From Verrucomicrobia bacterium UBA740 (GTDB lineage: Bacteria; Verrucomicrobiota; Kiritimatiellia; RFP12; UBA1067), in NCBI GenBank assembly GCA_002298665.1, contig DBKW01000007.1, positions 12,196 through 28,396 on the forward strand: DNA of 16,201 bases, in the 5' to 3' direction. Positions within the stretch are counted from its first letter, which is position 1. Each line of letters begins with the position of its first letter. Made by a program: the position numbers and the translations under genes. The notes beneath the pieces were generated by a model. It did no database searches, had not been told where the DNA came from, and was given only the letters and a program-made list of their open reading frames with translations. Below are positions 1 through 6,518 of this stretch, one piece after another.

Positions 1-2
1 AG

Positions 3-29
3 ACAGGATTTACAGGATGGGCAGGATTC
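3..29. repeat. 9-bp tandem repeat, three units
   Basis: Three consecutive 9-bp units are visible: ACAGGATTT, ACAGGATGG, GCAGGATTC (3-11, 12-20, 21-29). They share the core CAGGAT. The array may extend beyond the left edge of the window. It lies beyond the 3' end of the ftsI gene and has no coding context. A second 9-bp-period array of different sequence lies at 16007-16042. Function unknown. Confidence 0.7.
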
Positions 30-250
30 GGGGGCGGGACGCGTCGCGGGTGTCCCGTCCGTCACGCTTGCCCCGTTAGACGCCCCCGCTTTGCGCGGGA
101 ATTGGCCGTGTACCCCTACCGTTGGGTTGGGGCGGGTGAAGCCCCTGGCGGAACGTTAGGGGAGCTTTTGTCGCCGCTCGGAGTTTATTAACCGTATAGT
201 GAGGAGGGGGGGCGTCGAGAAGATTGTCGCGCACGATTCCTTCGCCGGAC
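30..250. other. Non-coding stretch downstream of ftsI
   Basis: No convincing gene is seen between the left-edge repeat and the ftsI stop codon. Small inverted repeats occur, such as CCCGC/GCGGG around 86-100 and GGGAC/GTCCC at 36-56. None is followed by a clear T-run in the minus-strand direction, so no terminator for the dcw run is claimed. The next usual dcw gene, murE, does not begin here. Confidence 0.5.
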
Positions 251-2107
251 TCATTCCGTCTCGAGGTCTTTTTCAACGAGATCCTGTGCGCGCGCATCCA
301 TCAGGCTGTCGAATTCGTCGTCCGACTGGTATTCTTCAAGCTCCCAAGGCTTGTCGGCCTCGACGGAAAGATAGCGCAGGGACTGCGTCGCGATGCGGCG
401 GAATATGGGGGCGGCGGAATTGCCGCCTTGGTGGTAGCGCCGCTTTTCGTCGAAGTCGAGCGTCACGAGTATGACTAGGCGCGGGGGTACGGGCGCGGCG
501 TCCGACGGGTCGCGCTTGACGACGCCCGAGGGCACAATCCCGCAAAACGTCGCGCGGAAGAGTCCGGGGGCATAACCGCGCCGTCCCTGCACTTTCTGGG
601 CCGTGCCGGTTTTCCCGGCGACCGAATAGCCGCGGATCGCGCCCCGGCGGGCGGTTCCCGAGGGCGAGGCGACGTCGAGCATCATGCGGCGCGTTTCAAT
701 GGCCGTTTGGCGGGATACGGCGCGCCGGACGACCTGCGGCGCGTTTTTGACGAGGCTGTCCCCCGTATGGGAGCGGATTTCGTCCACGAGGTAGGGGCGC
801 ATGCGCACGCCGTCGTTGGCCAGCGTCTGGAAGGCGCTCGCGAGCTGGATGCCGGTTACGCCGATTCCCTGCCCGATTCCCGCGCGCGACCAGGTGGCCT
901 TGTCCCAGCGCTTCCAGTTCCAGAGGAGTCCGCTTTCCTCGCCCGGGAGTTCGAGGCCCGTTTTCTCGCCGAAGCCAAAGGCGCGCATGGCCGTCCAGAG
1001 ACGTTTGGGGCCCAGATCGTAGGCGAGCTTGCCGATGACGATGTTGGAGGAGTGGACGACGGCGTTCGAGACGGTCATGCGCGCCTCCCAGACGTGCGAA
1101 CCATCGCCCGGCAGCTTGTAGTAGCGCTCGTCGTAGCGGTCGGTGGAATAGAGCGAGTTGGGCCGCACGAGCCCCAAGTCGACGCCCGCCGCGGCGGTTA
1201 TGACTTTCATGACGCTGCCCGGCTCGTAGACGAAGCCGATCGCCCGGTTCAGGCGCGCGGCCTCTTTGCTGCGTCCGTAATAGCGCGGATTGAAGTCCGG
1301 CAGAGAGGAGAGGGCCAGCACTTCGCCGGTCTGCGCATCCATGACGATGGCCCACCCGGCGGCCGCGCCGTATTCGTGCAGACCCCAGCGCAGGGCGTCC
1401 TCAACCTCGTACTGCAGATTGTTGTCGAGCGTGAGAATGATGTCCGCGCCGGGAAGCGGGGCGATCGTTTCGCGGCGCTTGTCGTAGAGTTCGCGCCGCC
1501 GCACGTCGAGCACGCCCGAAATGCGTCCCGAAACGCCGCGCAATTCCTTGTTGTAGCGCTGTTCGAGACCGGCCGCGCCGACATTGGCCTTGTTGACCGA
1601 ACCCAGGACATGCGACAGGCGCCGCCCTTGCGGATAGTCGCGCATCTGCGTATCCAGAATGACGACGCCGGCGACCTGGCGCGAATCGGCGATGATCGCA
1701 TGCGCGTCCGTATCCGACGAAATCGCGAGAAACTGGTAGCGGTTGCGCGTATCCTGGCACATTTTGAGCACCTTGGCGTAATCGAGTCGCAGCGCCAGGG
1801 CGATTGTCCGGGCGATTTCCTCGCGCGTCTTCGGGGCGCGTCCCCGCGGACGCACCGTGCGGTTCGTGAGCGCGACGGGGTCCAGCCGGTATTCCCACAC
1901 CGGAATGGACTTCGCCAGCAGGTTCTTTCCGCCCCGCGCGTAGATCGACCCGCGCGGCGCGTCTATATCCATCTCGAAGGTGTATTTGGGCGAAACGGCC
2001 TCGTCGTCCAAATGCCCCCGCACGGCCTTCTGGCCGACGTAACCGGCGAAGGCGGCGAGGAAACAGACCGGCAACCAGAAGCGAAGACTCTCACCGCGCT
2101 TGATCAT
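251..2107 (-). CDS. ftsI: Class B penicillin-binding protein (FtsI/PBP3-type peptidoglycan transpeptidase)
   Basis: The protein has 618 residues. It is a D,D-transpeptidase that cross-links septal peptidoglycan in the periplasm. A short cytoplasmic start (MIKRGESLR) is followed by one membrane anchor at about residues 10-26. The dimerisation/pedestal region follows (GSVNKANVGAAGLEQRYN near 170-185). The C-terminal transpeptidase domain has all three active-site motifs: S298-V-M-K301 (catalytic Ser), S353-S-N355 and K499-T-G501. No PASTA repeats are present; the tail after the catalytic domain is short and acidic. The ATG lies 24 nt after the ftsL-like stop and has no strong ribosome-binding site. 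FtsI is preferred over the elongation enzyme PBP2 because of the mraZ-rsmH-ftsL context. The family assignment is very secure; the division role is inferred from context. Confidence 0.95.
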   Translation of the reverse strand: MIKRGESLRFWLPVCFLAAFAGYVGQKAVRGHLDDEAVSPKYTFEMDIDAPRGSIYARGGKNLLAKSIPVWEYRLDPVALTNRTVRPRGRAPKTREEIARTIALALRLDYAKVLKMCQDTRNRYQFLAISSDTDAHAIIADSRQVAGVVILDTQMRDYPQGRRLSHVLGSVNKANVGAAGLEQRYNKELRGVSGRISGVLDVRRRELYDKRRETIAPLPGADIILTLDNNLQYEVEDALRWGLHEYGAAAGWAIVMDAQTGEVLALSSLPDFNPRYYGRSKEAARLNRAIGFVYEPGSVMKVITAAAGVDLGLVRPNSLYSTDRYDERYYKLPGDGSHVWEARMTVSNAVVHSSNIVIGKLAYDLGPKRLWTAMRAFGFGEKTGLELPGEESGLLWNWKRWDKATWSRAGIGQGIGVTGIQLASAFQTLANDGVRMRPYLVDEIRSHTGDSLVKNAPQVVRRAVSRQTAIETRRMMLDVASPSGTARRGAIRGYSVAGKTGTAQKVQGRRGYAPGLFRATFCGIVPSGVVKRDPSDAAPVPPRLVILVTLDFDEKRRYHQGGNSAAPIFRRIATQSLRYLSVEADKPWELEEYQSDDEFDSLMDARAQDLVEKDLETE

Positions 2108-2131
2108 GTCCAGTTCGCCGCGGCGGCGTGT

Positions 2132-2539
2132 TCAGCGCCGGGAGGGCGTCGCGTAGTTGGCGGTGGCGCGCCCCGCGGCGGATTGCCGGAGGCGGGCGAC
2201 GGAAAGCTGCCCCGGGCGCGGCGTCCCGTTGGAGGACATGCGGATATTTTGCGTCGGTTTCGCGAAGACCATCTTGAGCCCGTGGCGGCGCAAGGCGACT
2301 TCGATCTTCTCCGGCGTCGTCATTTCCTCCCAGCGCGCCGTTTCGCGCGTCAATTCGTCCGTGCGCTTGTCCAGCAAACGCTGTTTCTCGCCGATGGACT
2401 TCATGAGTTGCTCGCAATTCGTCTTGGCGCACGAAAAGAGGATGACGAGGACGAAAAGCGTCAAGGTGAACGCGCCCGTGTAGCACGTGGTCATCTTGAT
2501 CTTGGACATTCTTTTTGTACGGACTTTATTCATTCTCAT
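2132..2539 (-). CDS. FtsL-like cell-division membrane protein
   Basis: This is a small bitopic protein of 135 residues. A basic cytoplasmic start (MRMNKVRTKRMSKIK) is followed by one membrane helix at about 17-37 (CYTGAFTLTLFVLVILFSC). A charged, probably coiled-coil stretch runs to about residue 80 (EKQRLLDKRTDELTRETARWEEM). The tail is low-complexity and polar. Size, topology and position between rsmH and ftsI are those of FtsL, which joins FtsB/FtsQ and activates FtsWI. FtsL sequences diverge quickly, so the call rests on position and architecture. The start at 2539 is supported by AGGAGG 9 nt upstream, inside the end of rsmH. The two genes overlap by 14 nt, which implies translational coupling. 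Met at residue 3 or 11 are weaker start choices. Confidence 0.72.
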   Translation of the reverse strand: MRMNKVRTKRMSKIKMTTCYTGAFTLTLFVLVILFSCAKTNCEQLMKSIGEKQRLLDKRTDELTRETARWEEMTTPEKIEVALRRHGLKMVFAKPTQNIRMSSNGTPRPGQLSVARLRQSAAGRATANYATPSRR

Positions 2540-3485
2540 GACGTGCTTCCTCCTCTCCGAGCATTTCCGCTACGCGCAATTTGGCACTTCGTGCGCGGGG
2601 GTTCCGTTCAACTTCCAAATCGGTCGCGACGAGAGGCTTGCGGTTGACGAGTTTGACGCGCGGCAGAAGCCCCTCCCATTTCACGCCGCCGGCCTGTTGC
2701 GAACGGAGCGTCCCTTCGTGCGCCTGGAACTGGCGTTTGACATAGCGGTCCGTAATGGACTCGAAGGTGATGACCGCGAGGCGTCCGCCCGGCTTCAAGA
2801 TGGAAAACGCCGCGTCGAGCGCCTTCTGCAGTTCGCCGTATTCGTCGTTGACGGCCCAGCGCAGCGCCTGAAAGACGCGTGTGGCCGGATGGTGCGCGCC
2901 GTGCCGCCCCACGGTTTGGGCGACGAAGTCCGCCAAGTCGCGCGTCGTTTCGAACCGGCGGCCTTTCTCGCGCGCCGCGACAAGCGCACGCGCAATCCGC
3001 CGTCCCTGCGGATCTTGCGCATAATCCCAGAAATACGCCTCAAGCTCTTGGCAGGACGCCGTCTGCACGATTTCCGCCGCCGTCAGCGTCTGCGCGCGAT
3101 CCATGCGCATGTCGAGCGGACCGTCCTGCATGAAACTGAAGCCGCGTGCGGCCTCGTCCAGCTGCGGACTCGAGATGCCGAGGTCCAGCAAAACGCCATC
3201 GACCTTTTCGTACCCCAGTCCGCGCACAATCGAGGCGAGTTGGCTATGCACGCCCTTGACGCAGGTGAGACGCGCGAAGTCCGGATCCTGGGCATGTCGC
3301 GCGGCGATTTCCGCAAGCGCCTGCGCGTCGCGGTCGATGCCGATGACGCGCGCGCCCGTCGCCAAGAGCGCGGCCGTATGACCGGCGCGACCGAGTGTGC
3401 CGTCCACGAAAATCTTTCCCGCGCCGGGTCGAAGCGCGGCGACGGTCTCCTCGAGGAGCACGGGCGTATGCGAGAAGAAATCCAT
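2526..3485 (-). CDS. rsmH: 16S rRNA (cytosine(1402)-N(4))-methyltransferase RsmH (MraW)
   Basis: RsmH transfers a methyl group from S-adenosylmethionine to N4 of C1402 in the 16S rRNA P site. From the ATG at 3485 the protein has 319 residues, normal for the family. It opens with the typical FSHTPVLLEETV. The SAM-binding motif FVDGTLGRAGHT follows, then GIDRD, then the family signature LLDLGISSPQLDEAARGFSF with DMRMD, then HHPATRVFQALRWAVNDE. The usual I-S-F-H-S-L-E-D-R near the C terminus reads ITFESITDR, a His-to-Glu change. The ATG is one nucleotide after the mraZ stop (TAAG-ATG). An upstream TTG at 3497 is in frame but has no spacing for a ribosome-binding site. The 3' end overlaps ftsL. 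Confidence 0.95.
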   Translation of the reverse strand: MDFFSHTPVLLEETVAALRPGAGKIFVDGTLGRAGHTAALLATGARVIGIDRDAQALAEIAARHAQDPDFARLTCVKGVHSQLASIVRGLGYEKVDGVLLDLGISSPQLDEAARGFSFMQDGPLDMRMDRAQTLTAAEIVQTASCQELEAYFWDYAQDPQGRRIARALVAAREKGRRFETTRDLADFVAQTVGRHGAHHPATRVFQALRWAVNDEYGELQKALDAAFSILKPGGRLAVITFESITDRYVKRQFQAHEGTLRSQQAGGVKWEGLLPRVKLVNRKPLVATDLEVERNPRARSAKLRVAEMLGEEEARHENE

Positions 3486-3486
3486 C

Positions 3487-3978
3487 TTAAAACGCAACCT
3501 TCGCGAGTGCCGCGCCCAACGCCGCCTGATCCACCGCGCCCTCGGGCGGCAAGGCGGCGGGATCCCAAAGTTTAATCATCCGGACCGCGCCGACGAGCGC
3601 GACGGACGCCGTCAAATGCGCAAAAGCCAGAAATTTGTCGCTTACGCGGATACGCCCTTGCGTATCGAGAGGCAACTGTTCGGCGTTGGCGCCGATCGTC
3701 TGCAGCGCCTCGTTGAGCGCCGGGTCGAACAGGGCTTTTTCGCGCAATTTTTCGAGGCGGACTTCCATTTCCGCCTTCGGAATGAGATTGAGGCAGCGCG
3801 ATGCGGGATCCGGCATCACGTACACATAGTCCGGATTCCCCATCGCCGCGCGCCATTCGCTGGGAATCGTAAAACGCTTCTTGGGATCGAGAGCATGTTC
3901 ATAACGACCCATGAGAACCCCGGTCTGGGCAGGTTGCATGACCGACGCGGCGGCACTCTGGACGTTTGCTCGTGACAT
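3487..3978 (-). CDS. mraZ: Transcriptional regulator MraZ
   Basis: MraZ is the DNA-binding autoregulator that heads dcw clusters. It has two AbrB-like SpoVT/MraZ half domains. The first is visible as GRYEHALDPKKRFTIPSEWR. The second is visible as EQLPLDTQGRIRVSDKFLAFAHL. From the ATG at 3978 it has 163 residues, with an unusual 22-residue extension (MSRANVQSAAASV...) before the canonical start region. The ATG at 3912 (MGRYEHAL) would give a 141-residue protein like most family members. The 3978 start has no Shine-Dalgarno, but it lies 11 nt behind a -10 box, so a leaderless mRNA would use it. A start at 3912 would leave a 5' leader of roughly 70 nt. The gene is followed without a gap by rsmH. 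The four upstream 10-bp-period repeats are probably its own operator. Confidence 0.93.
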   Translation of the reverse strand: MSRANVQSAAASVMQPAQTGVLMGRYEHALDPKKRFTIPSEWRAAMGNPDYVYVMPDPASRCLNLIPKAEMEVRLEKLREKALFDPALNEALQTIGANAEQLPLDTQGRIRVSDKFLAFAHLTASVALVGAVRMIKLWDPAALPPEGAVDQAALGAALAKVAF

Positions 3979-4008
3979 TTTGTGACACTATTCTACACTA
4001 TTTGACAC
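3974..4008 (-). promoter_or_regulatory. Putative MraZ operator: four direct repeats at 10-bp period
   Basis: On the minus strand the pentamers GTGTC (4008-4004), GTGTA (3998-3994), GTGTC (3988-3984) and ATGTC (3978-3974) recur at exactly 10-bp steps with 5-nt spacers. The last one contains the mraZ ATG. Characterised MraZ proteins bind short direct repeats at this spacing (TGGGN boxes in E. coli, AAAGTG-type boxes in mycoplasmas). The repeats run from the -35/-10 spacer to the start codon, so bound protein should block the promoter. Binding is inferred. Confidence 0.7.
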
Positions 4009-4018
4009 CGGAAAGCAA
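3990..4018 (-). promoter_or_regulatory. Promoter of the mraZ-rsmH-ftsL-ftsI unit
   Basis: On the minus strand, TTGCTT (4018-4013) is separated by 17 bp from TAGAAT (3995-3990), a good sigma-70-like pair. Transcription would begin near 3983, only a few bases before the ATG at 3978. The region is clearly more AT-rich than the flanking genes. Confidence 0.6.
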
Positions 4019-4139
4019 GTACATTCTTTTGAATTCGTCTTTATCTGCCCGAAATAGCCGTAAAAGGATGTTTTATATTCAAATTTGTTGCCGCTTTCCC
4101 GTCCGTTGCCACCTGTCCGGGGGGCGGGGGGCGTTTCCC

Positions 4140-4177
4140 TTCGCCCTATGGTCGGGCGGGCGAAAGTGTGATATAAT
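4140..4177 (+). promoter_or_regulatory. Extended -10 promoter of the 4187-6518 operon, with an upstream inverted repeat
   Basis: TGA-TATAAT (TATAAT at 4172-4177) is an extended -10 element ending 9 nt before the ATG at 4187. No convincing -35 hexamer lies 17 bp upstream. Instead, the inverted repeat TTCGCCC (4140-4146) / GGGCGAA (4158-4164) spans that position and could be an operator. The operator idea is inference. Confidence 0.55.
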
Positions 4178-4186
4178 AGAGGTACT

Positions 4187-4588
4187 ATGAGCGACGACGA
4201 AAGAATGATGGATTCTTCACCCCGTGCCCAACGCGCGGCGGATCTGCAGGCGCAGGGCTACAACTGCGCACAGGCGGTATTTTGCGTTTTTGCGGAAGAT
4301 TTCGGCCTTTCCGTCGAACTGGCCGCCAAAATCGCCTGCGGACTCGGTGCGGGCGTGGGTGGGAACCGCGAGATTTGCGGGGCCGTCTCGAGCGCGGCGC
4401 TTGTGTTGGGCCTCAAGTACGGGCCGGACAAAGCCGCCGTCTACCCGCGCGTGAAGGAGTTTACGGACGCTTTTGCCGCGCGCACCCATTCGCTCGTTTG
4501 CCGCGAACTTCTGGGGCGCAAGGGCGAGTGGCCCTGCCGCCGCCTTGTCCAGCTCGCCGTGAGTCTGCTTGAGGAGCGTCTGGCGTGA
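4187..4588 (+). CDS. C-GCAxxG-C-C family (putative redox-active Cys) protein
   Basis: This small soluble protein of 133 residues matches the C_GCAxxG_C_C family. An N-terminal GYNCAQAV motif at about 24-31 is followed by the glycine-rich GAGVGGNREICGAVSSAALVLGLKYG at about 54-79 with the central CGAV. Later cysteines lie in LVCREL and EWPCRR. Several of these Cys positions are conserved in the family and are thought to be redox-active or metal-binding; no biochemical role is established. The canonical GCAxxG reads CGAVSSA here, so the second glycine is replaced. The gene leads an operon. Its ATG is 9 nt after the -10 box, with only a closely spaced AGAGG as possible ribosome-binding site. Its stop overlaps the next start (GTGA). 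Confidence 0.82.
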   Translation: MSDDERMMDSSPRAQRAADLQAQGYNCAQAVFCVFAEDFGLSVELAAKIACGLGAGVGGNREICGAVSSAALVLGLKYGPDKAAVYPRVKEFTDAFAARTHSLVCRELLGRKGEWPCRRLVQLAVSLLEERLA

Positions 4589-5136
4589 AACTCCTGCCGA
4601 GCGACGAGGCGGGGCTTCGGGAGGCGGCCGCGGTTCTGAACAGGGGGGGCGTCGCGGTCATCCCGACCGACACGGTCTACGGACTGGCGGCGAGTCCGCG
4701 CTTCCCGGCGGCCGTCGAATCCCTCTACACCCTAAAAGGACGCGAACACCGCAAGCCGATCGCGCTTCTGGCCGCGGACGCCGACGCGGCCGCGGCGTTT
4801 GTCGGGGGCTTCCCGTCCGCCGCGGCGGATCTCGCCGCGCGCTACTGGCCCGGCGCCCTGACGCTCGTGGTGAAGGGCGAGGGGTTGCGCGTGCCCAACC
4901 ACGCCTGGACCCGGCGCCTGCTCGCTCTTTGCGGCGGCGTTCTGCGCGTGACGAGCGCGAATCTCTCGGGACGGCGCCCGGCGACGGATGCCGCGCAGGC
5001 CCTGCGGGAAATCGGCCTTTCGGCGGACCTGGTTGTCGACGACGGCGTGTCGCCGGGCGGGGTTCCGTCCACCGTCGTCCGTGTCGCGGCGGACGGTTCA
5101 CGCGAGATTTTACGCAAAGGAGCAATCGAATTATGA
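4585..5136 (+). CDS. tsaC: Threonylcarbamoyl-AMP synthase (TsaC/YrdC/Sua5 domain)
   Basis: This enzyme makes L-threonylcarbamoyl-AMP from threonine, bicarbonate and ATP for the universal t6A37 tRNA modification. The protein has 183 residues, the short TsaC/YrdC form without a Sua5 C-terminal domain. Visible family motifs are IPTDTVYGLAASP (about 25-37), TLKGREHRKPIALL (about 49-62, with the basic KxR cluster), RYWPGALTLVV, and VTSANLSGRRPATDA, which carries the conserved SAN-SG nucleotide-binding loop. The start is GTG at 4585, overlapping the previous stop as GTGA. Its own stop overlaps the next start as ATGA. A YciO-like relative of unknown function is possible, but the motif set and length favour TsaC. 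Confidence 0.88.
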   Translation: MKLLPSDEAGLREAAAVLNRGGVAVIPTDTVYGLAASPRFPAAVESLYTLKGREHRKPIALLAADADAAAAFVGGFPSAAADLAARYWPGALTLVVKGEGLRVPNHAWTRRLLALCGGVLRVTSANLSGRRPATDAAQALREIGLSADLVVDDGVSPGGVPSTVVRVAADGSREILRKGAIEL

Positions 5137-5540
5137 AGAAGTTCACAATGGAATACCGCGTCCCTTACGCCGACACCGACATGATGGGCGTCGTCTACTA
5201 CGCCAATTATCTCGTGATGTTCGAACGCGCCCGCAACGAGTTCATGCGCGCCAACGGCTACACCTACAAGTCGTGCGAAGCCGAAGGCTGGGGCCTGCCC
5301 GTCACGCACGCGGAGTGCAACTACCACGCGAGCGCGCGCTACGACGACCTGCTCGAGATCTCCTGCTGGGTCCAGTCCCACAGAGGCGTGCGCATCGAGC
5401 TCGCGTGCGAAATCCGCCGCAAGGGCGAAGACAAGATTCTCGTGGACGGCTTTACGCGCCACGCCTTCGTCTCGCTGAAGGACTTCCGTCCCTGCCCGCC
5501 GCCCGAAAGCTTCCTGCGTCTCATGACGGAGGAAGCCTGA
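5133..5540 (+). CDS. Acyl-CoA thioesterase of the YbgC/4-hydroxybenzoyl-CoA thioesterase family (hotdog fold)
   Basis: This is a 135-residue single hotdog-domain protein. The signature YADTDMMGVVYYANYLVMFERARNEFM at about 11-37 contains the family's active-site Asp (TD..GVVYYANY). YbgC-type enzymes hydrolyse short or medium acyl-CoA thioesters and often sit near tol-pal genes. Here the ExbB/TolQ-like run is about 5 kb away, not adjacent. The ATG overlaps the tsaC stop (ATGA). AAGGAG about 10 nt upstream supports the start. Only 1 nt separates it from queD. The substrate cannot be told from sequence. Confidence 0.88.
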   Translation: MKKFTMEYRVPYADTDMMGVVYYANYLVMFERARNEFMRANGYTYKSCEAEGWGLPVTHAECNYHASARYDDLLEISCWVQSHRGVRIELACEIRRKGEDKILVDGFTRHAFVSLKDFRPCPPPESFLRLMTEEA

Positions 5541-5541
5541 C

Positions 5542-5955
5542 ATGACGACCGTCACCAAAACCATAACGTTCGACGCGGCGCACATCCTCACGAACCATGG
5601 CGGACTCTGCAAGAACCTGCACGGCCACACCTATCGCGTGGACGTCTCGGTCGCGCAGTCCGCGGACGCCGCGGCGGATATGGTCATTGATTTCAAGGAT
5701 CTCAAGACCATCCTCGAGGACGTCGTCAGCGCGCATTTCGACCACGCCTTCATCTATTCCGCCGCCAGTCCCGACGAGTGCGAAATCGCCGCGCTGATTG
5801 CGCGCAAGGGCATGCGCACGGTGGCGCTGCCCTACCGTTCCACGGCGGAAAACCTGGCGCGGCACTTCTTCGAGAAGCTCTCCCCGCGCATTGCCGGCCT
5901 CGCCGCGGTGCGGGTCTGGGAAACGCCCGGCAACTGCGCGGAGTACCGTCCGTGA
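5542..5955 (+). CDS. queD: 6-carboxytetrahydropterin synthase QueD / 6-pyruvoyl-tetrahydropterin synthase family
   Basis: QueD converts 7,8-dihydroneopterin triphosphate to 6-carboxy-tetrahydropterin in queuosine/preQ0 synthesis. The protein has 137 residues, close to the usual length. The zinc ligands are visible as H14 (FDAAH) and H27/H29 (NLHGHTYRV), with catalytic C23 just before (C-K-N-L-H-G-H). VIDFKDLK, DHAFI, STAENLA and the C-terminal WETPGNCAEY, with its substrate-binding Glu, complete the family pattern. GGAGG lies 9 nt before the ATG. The stop overlaps the rsmD GTG (GTGA). No other queuosine genes are in the window. A PTPS enzyme of another pterin pathway cannot be excluded, but the bacterial setting favours QueD. 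Confidence 0.9.
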   Translation: MTTVTKTITFDAAHILTNHGGLCKNLHGHTYRVDVSVAQSADAAADMVIDFKDLKTILEDVVSAHFDHAFIYSAASPDECEIAALIARKGMRTVALPYRSTAENLARHFFEKLSPRIAGLAAVRVWETPGNCAEYRP

Positions 5956-6518
5956 GAATCACCGGAGGAATCGCCGGCGGGCGCCCCTTGCGCGTGCCCA
6001 AGACGGACGCGGTGCGCCCGACGCAGGACCGGGTCCGGGAGGCGCTCTTCTCCATCCTGCAACCGGAACTCGCCGGCGCGGCGTTCCTCGACCTTTTCGC
6101 CGGCTCGGGCGCGGTCGGACTGGAAGCTCTCTCGCGCGGCGCGGCGGAGGTCGCGTTTGTCGAGGCGGACCGCCGGCATGCGGCGGTTTTGCAGGCGAAT
6201 CTCGCCGTCGTCGCCAAGGGCTGCGCCGGCAAGACGACGCTCGTGACGGCCGACGTCTACCGGTGGATCGCCCGTTACGCCGGCCCCGGCTACACGATCG
6301 CCTTCGCCGACCCGCCGTACGCGCTGGGCGAGGAAAAGGGCTATGCGGACGTCCTCGCGACCTTGGCGCGGCAGAACGTCGTGCGCCCGGGCGGACTCTT
6401 CGTCGCCGAGATGACGGCCGTCCAGAAGGCGGAGGAGACGCCCGGCTGGGAACTCCTGCGCGACCGGACCTACGGCAAGACGCGGCTTTGCGTCTGGCGC
6501 CGCGGCAGTTCGCAGTAG
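5952..6518 (+). CDS. rsmD: 16S rRNA (guanine(966)-N(2))-methyltransferase RsmD
   Basis: RsmD uses S-adenosylmethionine to methylate N2 of G966 in 16S rRNA. The protein has 188 residues, the normal size. Order of motifs: MRITGGIAGGRPLRVP, then RPTQDRVREALFSIL (family N terminus), then the SAM loop FLDLFAGSGAVGLEALSRGA, then the acidic FVEAD, then the catalytic-site ADPPY (D-P-P-Y of N2/N6 methylases). The GTG start at 5952 overlaps the queD stop by 4 nt and gives exactly the family's usual N terminus. The C-terminal 49 nt overlap the nth gene, which is read from the other strand. It is the last gene of the 4187-6518 operon. Confidence 0.94.
   Translation: MRITGGIAGGRPLRVPKTDAVRPTQDRVREALFSILQPELAGAAFLDLFAGSGAVGLEALSRGAAEVAFVEADRRHAAVLQANLAVVAKGCAGKTTLVTADVYRWIARYAGPGYTIAFADPPYALGEEKGYADVLATLARQNVVRPGGLFVAEMTAVQKAEETPGWELLRDRTYGKTRLCVWRRGSSQ

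Noticed and set aside
36..56. GGGAC/GTCCC inverted repeat as a terminator of the dcw unit
   Set aside because: The stem is only 5 bp, has no T-run in the minus-strand direction, and lies 200 bp beyond ftsI.
707..2647. A 646-codon plus-strand open frame opposite ftsI
   Set aside because: It is antisense to a gene with all three PBP active-site motifs. Its translation is Arg/Ala/Gly-rich with no recognisable domain, as expected from GC-rich codon-position bias.
2487..3575. A 362-codon plus-strand open frame opposite rsmH
   Set aside because: It is antisense shadow of a clear RsmH; no domain or ribosome-binding site.
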